The notes under the pieces are model-generated. The model made no database searches and was not told the origin of the DNA. It saw nothing but the letters and a program-made list of their open reading frames with translations. Made by a program: the position numbers and the translations under genes. 64,000 bases of DNA from Lepisosteus oculatus (Eukaryota > Chordata > Actinopteri > Semionotiformes > Lepisosteidae). The stretch spans positions 23,015,444-23,079,443 of the forward strand of contig NC_090703.1 in NCBI RefSeq assembly GCF_040954835.1, written 5' to 3'. This document shows, one piece after another, positions 53,621 through 64,000 of this stretch (position 1 is its first letter; the number at the start of each line of letters is the position of its first letter).

Positions 53621-56600
53621 GTATCACTGTTGGTCTTGAAGAACATTGTTTTTGTTCAAGTTCATTGCGCTTCCTTTGTTAGTGTCTTTGAGGATTTTGA
53701 ATACCTGAATCATTTCCCCTTTGTTCAGGGCCAGAGAGTTTCACTTCCTTTGAACTATCTAAGACATTCCTTTAATGCATGGCTAGTCGGTCTTGATACC
53801 TGAATTACAGGACTTTGCACTTTCCAGTACGTTAAGCACTGAATTGATCCTGTGATCCTTAAGTGCTTAATTAATTGAGGTACTGTAGATCACTGTGACA
53901 AGGATCAGCTGGAAGAAAGACTCACAATGTGCTGAGTCCAGGTTCCAAAGTTGACTACTGCTGCTTTCAGACTAAAACTATTGTTGTAGCACTTGTTTTG
54001 AGAGATTCCAGAGCAGCAGTGTCCCTTTTGAGATCTGGTAACAAATCATTTTACATTGCAGTCTGAGATATTACTTGGATATTAGCAATGCATTCTACAT
54101 TTATTCTTTAACATAACATCCCTTGACTTGAATTCTACAATTTGTGAAGAGCCTTTAATGCACTGTTCAGAATCTGCTTCCTCGTTTTTTAAGGATTGTT
54201 TAAGTTTGATTTTGACAGACCTCTTCAAAACCAAAAACACACTAGCAAATGCCTAGCAAAACATTAGAGAATGATGTGTTCAGTAGAAGAGACCTATCCT
54301 GCCTAAAACAGTGGGAAAGACATAACATGTGGTATGTACCATGGTTCCCAATGACTTGAGATCAGTATCAGACCAAGCCTTTTCCTAAGTGGAAAATACA
54401 TTTGAGTTTGTGAGATGCACAACACCTCGTAAACATGCCTCTGGTCCATTCCTGAAAGCAATAGCAGACCTGTCTAATGTGTCGTCTACTGCTCTCCAGG
54501 CATCGTTGATCCCTTTACATCTGTGGAATCAATGGAGCTCTAAACTCTTTAAAGTGAATCGAACTGTTGTTAGGTGGGTTTCTTAAATTTCTCAATTAGG
54601 TGGTAGGTAATGGCATGGCAAATTATTGTTCTAATAATGCTGCGGCTTTTCCAGAGTCAGTCGGAACTGGAGAGTAACGCACGTCTGTAAAAATGACTGC
54701 TCACCAGAATGCAGCATGACCTCATGCCATGATCAGTTTGCCCAAAAGAAACTGATTGATCTACATTGATGTTCTTAGAAGGAGCATAATGTTTTTGCAT
54801 GTCAGAAATTTGATCAATTATCTATTCAGGCTTTCCTATCTTTTCTTTTCTGTCTTTCCTATTATGTACAGATGTGCTTGCTATACAAGTCTGAGTACAT
54901 GCTTTATCATTACGAAATGTATATATGCAGTATAAAAACTAGGCAGGTTCAGAATTGGGATCTGTTTTGCCCATTTGAGGATAAAAGCACTGTTTCTATT
55001 TGGGTTTTATTTTTAACAAAAGCAATATAAACAATGTAAAATTTATCAAAGGAAGCATGAAGAAAAAGTAATGCTTCCCTTGAAAAAAAATTTTTTATTA
55101 TTTTTTTTGTGCAAGATACTAGCAGGGTCTTTAAAAATCAACTAACAGACATACCAATCTTATGAATTACTTCTACTGTATGTGCATGGCCATCCTGCTG
55201 AGAAAACAGTATCATTTGTTTTGTATATTCAGCATTGTGTTGCTGCAGTAGACCAGGTGCATGTTAAACAAGCACTTTACACTTGTCTCTTCACTAATTC
55301 ATGAGACAGTTTTCTTCTCCTCCTGCAAAGACTGTTGAATCAACTTTCTCATCTCAGACCTTTTCAGTGTTCACATTCATCTTCAAATTCCATTGCTGTG
55401 ATTCACTAGAAGAGTGGGTGAATGCTCTTACAAGGTGTACTGTTCATTCAAACTGCAGCTGAAAAACCTAACCTGCATGCCAGGTTTTTGAGATGGATAC
55501 ATCTCTAGTTCAGGGTGATCAGACCTCTGGAAACCTCCTCCTAATTGCTTGACACCAGGGCCAAACTGTGGTTTCTAGAGCACCATTCTTACTTGCCAAA
55601 TGTTCACTATGTTTAAAATAGTGACATCAACCTTTTAGCTGCTCTGTGTGTGGGAACAGAAATGCAATTTCCCACTGTATCCTCTTCATCATCTATTATG
55701 ATTTTAAACCCCGCGAAGACTGCAGTCATTTCTTTGTGTGTTCCTAGGTGTTGGCTGGGATTGAGAAGCTATTCTTCTGAAACTGGTACTGAAATGTTTT
55801 TTTGCCAATGAATGATAGTGACTGTATGCTCACAATGTAAGCTGATTGCCAACGAGTGCAGTGCTTCTCTGCCTTGTCTCACAGTCTGGTTAACTGCTAA
55901 CCTGCATTTTAAAATTCAGTCTCAGCATGATGAGTATTATCGTGGATCTTGCCATATGACATTTAGTACTGTATTGAGCTATCTGCATTTATCTACATTT
56001 TAAAAATTATGTAATAAAATGTAGTTTGTTGCATCTTCTTTTTTCATTATTTGTTTTTTTAAAACTCAAGCTCTCAACACAGTATCTCTGGGGCTGTAGT
56101 ACTTCATTGGTCTCATGAGGGACAGTCACTCCTTATTGTGATTAATTATTTCTGAGAGCAGCCTCTTTACTTGAGCTATTGGGCATAGTCAAAGTGTCTG
56201 ACATACTGTATGCAAACAATTTAAGTATCAGGCACTGTCTAGAAAACTTTTCAGCTAGAGTATGTTTTAGGGTAGACTGAACCCTACTAAACCCCTATTT
56301 TACCACTATGCATAATTTAATTTTTGCTAAATATATTTGATGTGGATTAACTAAGACCCCAGTCACATTCCAGATTGTACGTTTCAGTGTTTATAATGTA
56401 ATCTGTACCTCAAAGGCTTGGACAGTAACAGTAGGCATACTGTAGGTGTAGGTGTTGATGACTACCTGTATCCTCAGATGAAAAGCTGCAGTACCAGTAA
56501 ACTTTGCATGGATTAATTTATCACTATTCCTTGCGACGAGTCTACCTGTCTGGAGAGCTGGTTGCCAAAGGGAAAACAGAATCAGAACTCATTGGCTCAA

Positions 56601-57790
56601 GAACACAAAGTTATACCTACATAATGGATCTGTCCGGCAAACGGCTTGAGCAAGATGCGTCAGTATGTACAGTCCTTTTACTGGGACTTCAGCCTTCTGC
56701 TATGTTTCCAGAGACTACAACAACCAGCTTGAAAAATGTACGAGGATGGAAATCACTTAAGCGGAGACTAGATCAAATTAAATTTGAGTTTCTTTGTAAA
56801 ATTAGAGGAGATTGTATTTCTGCATGAAAGCCTCGTGAATGTAAATAACATTCCCTGTGGGCTTTCAGATCTCACAGATTATTTTAGGGCCTGCTGTAAA
56901 GTCTTGTACAAACACGGACACATAAAAGAACTGTTTCAATTTGGATTTTACTCTTCCCTATTAGGTAAAAGGTCCTGTGTGTTTTTATTAATAAAAAGCA
57001 ATAGAAATGGTGTGCAATCTTTGAAGGGAGGCATGAACAATTATTTTTTGTCTGATGTTCCAAGTTGCTGAACTAATGAACGGTGGAATGACAGAATAAT
57101 TTCAGGTGAACATAATGAATTTCCATTATTGTCAAGCAATGGCTGTAAAGCTTTACTCTGCCTACAGTTTAATTGATTAATCTCTTACCTGAAACTTGTC
57201 TATATCACTACCTTGATGTGTCCATTTTTGTGTGTTTTGCACCATGAATGTTGGCATCTTTGAGTTTCTATGATAAAAATAGCATTGTGGAAGATAGTAA
57301 CCTTTCTAGGGAAGCTAGAGAAAATAAATAATTATTTTGGGGTGTGCTGTAATTGATGGAGAAAGTAATTTAATTGTCTTCACCACTGTTTTTGGATGCT
57401 TGACATTCATAATAATCAATATTACTGTTCTCCTTCAATGTATGAAACTAGCATAGGATATTTGTGTGAATCTGTCTTTAGGTTGCTTTGCATCTTTATT
57501 CCTGCTTTTGAAAAACATTTGTGTTCCAGGAATAATTACCAAGTCCCAAAACAAGTATCTGTTTATCTGTTGGCAATACTAATAACTTTTTCAACTGTGG
57601 TTTGACCATCTTCTTTCACAACACTAAATTCAGTCTGAAAAAAACACCTGTCCATCCACCCTCACTTGGTTTGAGCAGGTTTCTTTTCTTCAAGTGAACT
57701 GTTCTCCCTCGTTCCCTCTCATTCTCTGCATGTTGGGGAGGGGTGCTCCTTCCTGTGAAATTGAAAAGGAAATCATTCCCAAAGAGCTGC
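53621..57790. other. Intergenic, no gene recognised
   Basis: About 4.2 kb of AT-rich sequence. The longest frame (56504-56827, plus, 107 codons) has no domain. Its end is loosely reminiscent of a LINE ORF (SLKRRLDQ), so it may be repeat-derived. Confidence 0.4.
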
Positions 57791-57895
57791 TACTCTATAA
57801 AGGAGATGTGACTTGCGTGTGCCTCTCCCGGTGACGTTACCTAGCAACAGAAAAGAAGCCTTCCTGGGGTCTAGCCTTGAAAGTGACGTCCCTAG
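57791..57895. promoter_or_regulatory. Candidate regulatory cluster: X-box and CRE-like sites
   Basis: TATAAAGG at 57796-57803, TGACGT at 57832-57837 overlapping GTTACCTAGCAAC at 57836-57848 (fits the RFX X-box GTNRCC-N-RGYAAC), and TGACGTC at 57884-57890. X-boxes mark ciliary-gene promoters and enhancers. No exon belonging to such a gene is recognised nearby. Confidence 0.4.
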
Positions 57896-58127
57896 GACTC
57901 TTAAGGCTCTCACCACCACTGTTCTTTCAAAGCAGTCTTTTTAGCTCTTTGATATTTCCAGCGGTCCAAAGAACTAGAAGAGCCACCACAAAATATCTCA
58001 AACTGTGAAAAGCAGTATGCCCAGGTTTACTCTGAAATGTAATAATTATGCTGCATGCTGGTTTTACACTGCCAAGCTTTAGCAAAGAAGTTGACATGCA
58101 TAAGTAGTTGATACATAAATAATTTGT
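57896..58127. other. Intergenic, nothing recognised
   Basis: No supported feature. Confidence 0.3.
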
Positions 58128-58189
58128 CAATCCATCCATTCTGTTTTAGCCAATTCAGGTTTGTGGTGAGCCAGAGCCTATCCCAGCAA

Positions 58190-58219
58190 GCAATAATAAT
58201 AATAATAATAATAATAATT
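58190..58219. repeat. (AAT)n microsatellite at the SINE tail
   Basis: About nine AAT units at the 3' tail end of the inserted 5S SINE (the SINE reads on the minus strand, so its tail is ATT-rich). Confidence 0.85.
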
Positions 58220-58745
58220 GCTTACACTTATATACCGCTTTTCTAGACAATCCTCTCAAAGTGCTTTACAGGTAATGGGGACTCCCCTCCACCACCACCA
58301 ATGTGCAGCTTCCACCTGGATGATGCGAAGGCAGCCGTAGTGTGCCAGAACGCTCACCACACACCAGCTATCAGTGGGGAGGAGAGCAGAGTAATGAAGC
58401 CAATTCATAGATGGGAATTATTAGGAGGCCATGATTGGTAAGGGCCTATGGGAAATTTGGCCAGGACGCCGGGGTTATACTACTCTTTTCGAGAAACACT
58501 CTGAGATTTTTAATGACCACAGAGAGTCAGGACCTCAGTTTTAGGTCTCATCCAAAGGACGGCACCTGTTTACAGTATAGTGTCCCCATCACTATAGTGG
58601 GGCATTAGGACCCACATGGACCGCAGGGTGAGCGCCCCCTGCTGACCCCACTAACACCTCTTTCAGCAGCAACCTTAGCTTTTCCCAGGTGGTCTCTCAT
58701 CCAGGTACTGACCAGGCTCACACCTGCTTAGCTTCAGTGGGTTGC
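58220..58745 (-). mobile_element. 5S-rRNA-derived SINE, near full length
   Basis: On the minus strand it starts GCAACCCACTGAAGCTAAGC, has the 5S block CCTGGTCAGTACCTGGATGA, the body with CAGCAGGGGGCGCTCACCC, and ends in TGTAAAGCACTTTGAGAGGA plus the AAT/ATT tail. This is the best copy of the family in the window. Confidence 0.85.
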
Positions 58746-58905
58746 CAGTTGTGAGTTGCAGGGTGATATGGCTGCTGGCTTGCAATGGGTGCAAGGCAGG
58801 ATATACCCTGGACAGGACAGATACAGACACGCACACAATCACACCAGGTCCAATTTCCTCCAGAATCCAGTTAACCTACCAGCATGTCTTTGGACTGTGG
58901 TTTAG

Positions 58906-60680
58906 AAAAGGTGTGGTTGGGCATTATATTTAATGTATTCTGGATCATTTAGATTTCTCCCTAGATTATATGTTATGAAACTCGCTTTACGAGCAATCAA
59001 AGGTTTGTCGTTTTGCCAGCAAAATTGTAAGAGGGATGAGAGAAATTGTTTTTAACTTGTTGTCACCTGAGCACAGAGCACTGAAAGAAGGGTAGAATTG
59101 TAACCTTGAGCTACAGTACCCTCCAGGAATCAACTCTGGGTTTTGGTCTATCCATTACTTTAATATTCTGTCATAGTGTTTTGAGAAAGCAAGTGTAGTT
59201 TGACTCGTGAGGTTTTTACTGCAATTAACTACTATTTTACAATTTATTACTACCAGTCTGTAGAATTTACATCTTAAATTTTCTTTTGCATGCATACAGT
59301 ATTAACTATATTTGAAGTTTTGAAAGTTCAAGTAAAACCCCAGCTTTGTTTTTAATAAAATGTAATAGCTTTTGTAAAGATTTTAGAAGTCAATGTTGTT
59401 TTGACTGGGACATTGTCTAAAAAGTGACAAAAATGTACCATTTTCTAATGATGAAATAGTTCACTCTTTGCCGGATCTTTATTAGTTTAGTTACAACAGA
59501 TCATAGTGCACAATAATGAGCACTAATAACGAGTATGTTCACTTTATTGTTTAAATCTATTTTACCTAAACGGTTTGTTCTAAAAAATGGTTGTAGTGTG
59601 ATTCTCCAGCTCCCAATTAAGACCTTATTTTAAATCTAAAGGTGGCTTTAAATGAAAACCCAAGAATCTGTGAAAGGTTCCTCTGTCTCAGTGACAGGTA
59701 CAGCTGGCTGCAGGGTTCTGTCAGTACCTCAGAGTGCATCACTCATGAGAGCTGGTTCCCCTGTGATGTGGTTCCTTGAGAATTCCAATGGAATTAGACT
59801 GTGTCACACTGAGACAGAGCCACAAGATTGAATCTGAAGTAGCTGAGCACCTTGAGTATCTAATCAGAGTCCTCGACAGAAGCATTCTCCCTTCAGAGAG
59901 CGGAGCTTTCAATTAGATATTTTGCACAAGAAAGATCCTCTCATGATGAAATAAAGAGAAAGAAGGGAAATTTAGGGTAACTGCACAAGAGCTTTGTGAT
60001 GACGTGTGTCAGCCATTATTACCTGTGACTGTGTAATTAATCTGTCAGGGATCGATGACCAGTTTAAATGTTTTTTGCAGGAGTACTTGGAAGCAGGATT
60101 GCTCTTTTAAAGAAACTAGGAGCCATTTACACCCCAAGGCTTGATTACTCCAGTTTGAGATGACTAGGTGACTAGAATTACTTTCCAATATCTGTGATTA
60201 ATCTACAAAGGGCCTAGAGCTGTTGGAATGAGCTCACAGGTGGCTTTTTGTGTCTGGTCCAATGCATTTCTCAATACATCACACCCAGTAGCTGCAATGA
60301 CTTACAGGACACATACTGTTTTAATCCTCCTCAGCACCCTCCAGTTGAGAAGGCAGAAAGTATAGATTACACAAGACTCCATAGGGAAGATGCCAGTAAC
60401 TTCTCACTGCTGCATCTGTGTAAGCAATTCAAATAGCAGCAATTTCAGAAACAGTAAACTGTGCCTTGTCAATGCAACTTATGTTTTCAAGTTTAAAGTT
60501 TTAAATATCAAGTTACACTCTAAGTGTAACCCACACAGGGAAAGTGAGGAAGGCCACACATTATACTCTGATCTGCTCATCAGAGTATACATGAGCACAG
60601 CATAGTACACAAGTTGTACAGCCATGGATAAATAGGAAAGGCCATGGTAAGCTTTCTTTAACAAACCTTTGCAAGAATCA
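58906..60680. other. Intergenic, nothing recognised
   Basis: AT-rich. No supported gene or repeat. Confidence 0.35.
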
Positions 60681-61060
60681 CCAGTGAAACACAAACCAGA
60701 GGACACAATTAGAAATGACTGCATTTAAAAATCAAGAACCGGATGCACCTCTTTGCACAGAGGGTTGTGGGAGTGAGAAACAAGCTCCCCAGCTATGCTG
60801 TTGAAGCCGATACCCTGGTTTCTTTTAAAAAAACAGTTGAATGCGATCTTCCAGTAAGGACAGGAGATCTTCTTAACACAGTTGTGGGAGTGTGCAACAA
60901 GTCACCCAGCCATGCCATTGAAGCCAATATTCTAGCTTCTTTTATGAAACAGCTGGATGAGATTCTTGGGGTCAATAAGCTCCTATCATACGGACTAGGT
61001 GTGCAAGTCCTGTCCAACAACCAAAATACAGCAGCCAAGGCAACATGAAATGTGAAAGAA
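60681..61060 (+). mobile_element. LINE-like fragment with an internal 127-bp-spaced repeat
   Basis: GTTGTGGGAGTG(A/T) followed by AACAAG and a block ending AGCTGGATGAGAT occurs twice, starting at about 60763 and 60882. The motif encodes a W-N-x-L-P...SFK-like LINE segment; a related piece lies near 34.95 kb. Confidence 0.5.
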
Positions 61061-64000
61061 TGATCATAACCAATATGAGGTCCTGAAGACACAGGCTTCT
61101 GCAAAATCTAGTGTTACCCATTTCCATATGTTGCTACATCTGATTAGGTAACATATTATTTTTTCTTGCTCTTTAAACTATTTGCATACTAGAATTTACA
61201 AACTACCTGCCAACACAAGCACTTCTTTCTCGACATCTGGAGGAGGAAGATGTCAGAATAGCACTGGGGACACATGCATACAGCATGAAAGCAAGCTGAC
61301 ATATCGTGCTAAAGGCATAAGCTCCTGTGTGTTTCAAGCACACAAAGTGCCTGCTGTAAGTGTGGGTTGAACTCAACAGCCCACATGTTGCCAGTCTAAG
61401 CCTGGACAGTATATTAGTTTGTGGGGACTTGGATTCCCCAAGTGGTGGTGCAAAAGTGACTAAGAACTCCTGGGAAAAGTGTTGGGATTAGTCTGCCAGG
61501 ATCTTCAAGGAAAAACAGTGACTCCCGTGATTTCCTTGTCACCTGCGGGCTTCTAATAACATCCATATGAGACGCGCAGCACCTACAGCTGCTGCTATGT
61601 CTCCTATAAGGCACAGTGGATGTAGCTGTGTTAAAAGACAAACAGGCCTAGTTAATTAATTAACAACTCAAGTCAATCAGGGTTGTTGGTCCAGTTGGAT
61701 AGAGTACAGGAGAAGAAAAGAGGTGGGAGTGGACTCAGTGAGCAGCCTGAAACAAAAATTAAATTCCTTCTCAGTGCAGCACAAGAGCGTCTCCCATGAC
61801 TTTGTATAGACGTAAGGCCCTCTTCCTTGAGATCAAGTTTCTTCAACTTCCATTGAGCACAGATACATGGGACAGAAAGTTAGATACTGGAGAAATGGGA
61901 GTAGATCACTTCTTTTCCACAACATCATCATTTATTTGCCACACCAGAAGAAGTCTCCTCAGCTGAACCATTACATTTTTTCTTTCTACTGACCTCTATT
62001 TGTTTCTCTGCCCACTGACACTCAAACCTCTATAGTATTTATACTTTATAATTAAATGTGCTTCTGTTTGTGGCGTTTGTGCGCAAGTAGTGACTGGAAC
62101 ATCATCAAATCCACTCAATGAGGTGTTTTTACTGTGAAGAATTCACCTGTGGTAGACCCAGGGAACATCACTAAGGCTTATTTGAAAAGATGTTCCAAAG
62201 GGTATTGAGATTGTTCACTAAATGAAAATTCTCCACACCACACTCTACCTAGCAGCCAAAGACTGAAATTCTTGGTAACTCTGACCCATATAGACCGACT
62301 GCCCGAGCACGGACCTAAACCCTCTGCCTCTAGTTCCTCCTGATGGACAGGTGCAAAACTCAATTTCTGACTCTGGCAGAGTCAGAGTTTTTAACCTCAC
62401 ACAAAATGGCAGAGATAAATAGAATTAGAATTAGAATACATTCGAAACTGAGTGTGACTTAATTAACACTCATGTTTCATCAGCAGGGAAAAAACTGTTT
62501 TGCCATGGATTGATGATAAGTGCAGTCTGCGGTATAAGATGCCAAACTGTTATATTACAGATTCAGAAGATAATAGCTACTTCATATTGAAGGATGTGGC
62601 TATATTAATAGCACAGTGACCTGGACCCACATATCCACACCAGTAGTAAAATGAGCCAAGCAATCCCTCATTACTATGGGGGCTCTTGTATCCCAAGCAA
62701 TTATTTAACAGGCAACTTATCAACCTCTTGGTCCTTTTGTCTCCTGAGGATACTTTTTCCAGGAAAATGAGAAATTTGCCCACTGAGTCCCTTCTCTTTT
62801 GATCAGTGATATAGAAAAAACAAAAAGAATTCTTGGAGTTGTTTTTAGTTGTCAACATGAGTCATGTTCATACATGGTATGGACAGAACTGAAATACACG
62901 GTGAGAGCAGAGGTAAAGTAAACAGTTTGGTCAGCCCTGTGCACACAAGCTGGAGGCATTAGTGCAGCAGGATGGACAGGGGTTGTTTTTTTTTGCCATT
63001 TACATGCTCCATTCAGCCCTTATAGGTTGCAATTTTTCACTTATTTCTTATTTTTCATTTAACTCCATGATATACCAGTAAAACCTTTGGGACAGCTTCC
63101 CTATGGGATAAGTCTAAACATGACTGCATTTGGTCCAGTAGAAAAAAATCACTGGTTTCCATAGGGACACCTCATGTAGGAATATATCTTCATATTGTCA
63201 TGGTGTGACTGTAATCAGGTTATTCTTCTTTTTAAATTTCTTTCAAACCCAGAGCACTGAGAGCTGTGTTTTTCTTGTAGCTTTGAAATGAGTAGAGCTG
63301 GATGTTTACTTTCCCAGTTTATCTGGAACAATAAATCTTATTAAAAGGGTTAGGAGTTACCAAACCACCTCTCCCAGTAGCTTCTGAATATGAGCAGAGA
63401 CAAGTTCTCTTCAGAATAGCTCTGTGACATTAATAAGGTTCCCCCGTGGAGGAATTTCTCCCTTTTAAAGCATAAAATCGATGCCTTAATGATGATCGTC
63501 CTTGGCCCTGAGCCACAAGGACAGAGGCTGAGGCAGGCAGGAAAGCGCCCAGATATAGCGAGACTCTGAAACATACCTGACAGCACTGCCACATGGGGGA
63601 AGGCGGAGGGGGGCTTCATTTCTCTCTTCTAACAAAGAAAATAAATTCCAAACAGCAGTAGAAGTAAAATACAATTGAATTGTGCTCTGAAGGCTTGTTC
63701 TACCTTTTTATATGACCATGCACGTTCATACTTTACATCTTAAAATAGGAAACACACAAGGCAGTACTGATGGGACAACAGTCACCTGCAGTTACAGACC
63801 TTTAAGGCACAGAGGTATTATTTTAATCTAATTAAGTATGCAAATGTGTATATATTCAGCATATATAGGCAGTTAAAAAGATTGTTACAGAAATGTTAAC
63901 AAAGAATTTGAGATACTATGAAGGTGACTATTTCAAACGATGGATGTTATGTCAATAAGATCAGACAATGTTTAATGGAGCTACTGTATATGTCTAATTG
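61061..64000. other. Intergenic, nothing recognised
   Basis: About 2.9 kb without a supported gene, RNA or repeat. Short frames on both strands show no domain. Confidence 0.35.

Larger units (their letters stand above)
58128..58905 (-). mobile_element. tRNA-headed SINE-like repeat, split by a 5S SINE
   Basis: The outer parts (58128-58190 and ~58760-58905) are one reverse copy: AGCCTATCCCAGCAAGCAA, then after the insert TGCAATGGGTGCAAGGCAGG and GTTAACCTACCAGCATGTC. The 5S-type SINE lies between them. Confidence 0.75.

Noticed and set aside
56504..56827. 107-codon plus-strand frame as a gene
   Set aside because: No domain, no promoter or splice signals tied to it. Its last part looks like a decayed LINE segment.
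57832..57890. MHC class II SXY module
   Set aside because: The RFX-like X-box is present, but the CRE-like X2 site is on the wrong side and no Y-box CCAAT follows at the usual distance.

Overview
This is vertebrate nuclear DNA, most likely from a ray-finned fish. The genes are split by GT-AG introns. The repeats are typical of fish: a 5S-rRNA-derived SINE, tRNA-derived SINEs, L2-like LINE tails, Tc1/mariner relics, and Ty3/gypsy-type LTR elements with solo LTRs. The slow-decaying mix of SINEs hints at a non-teleost such as a gar or bowfin, but that is a guess.

Two protein-coding genes are supported. (1) On the minus strand, one 11-kb exon (12959-23983) encodes an ERCC6L/PICH-type SNF2 translocase. 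PICH coats ultrafine anaphase DNA bridges. This copy is about 3,666 residues long, roughly three times the usual vertebrate length. The extra length is a tandem array of about 2,300 residues: a conserved ~100-aa hinge occurs 12 times and alternates with blocks of 24-aa units. The hinges and blocks form a higher-order repeat, two copies of 1,272 bp followed by two of 1,803 bp. A likely non-coding first exon with a cell-cycle-type promoter lies at about 29613-29740. (2) On the plus strand, a complete four-exon gene (40080-49290) encodes a 146-aa SYNJ2BP/OMP25-type protein: one PDZ domain plus a C-terminal mitochondrial outer-membrane anchor. The two genes are divergently arranged, with about 10 kb of transposon-rich DNA between their 5' ends.

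Layout: 1-5.2 kb is intergenic with SINE and LINE pieces. 5.2-8.9 kb is an internally deleted minus-strand gypsy element with both LTRs. 10.35-10.82 kb is a solo LTR with a perfect 5-bp target duplication. 11.9-29.7 kb is the ercc6l gene; its first intron holds a Tc1-like relic and a ~1-kb tandem duplication. 30.3-31.8 kb is an LTR-like insertion splitting a SINE. 33.0-33.5 kb is a second solo LTR with a perfect 5-bp duplication. 37.1-39.3 kb is a decayed gypsy pol with a nested SINE. 39.9-50.1 kb is the synj2bp gene. 50-64 kb has no recognisable gene, only repeat fragments and one candidate regulatory cluster.

The most unusual item is the expanded PICH repeat array. It multiplies motifs that resemble SUMO-interacting motifs and Polo-box docking sites, both of which matter in known PICH biology. 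The coding frame also appears to miss both terminal TPR elements: the N-terminal one is not visible, and a TPR-like C-terminus lies in a shifted frame.
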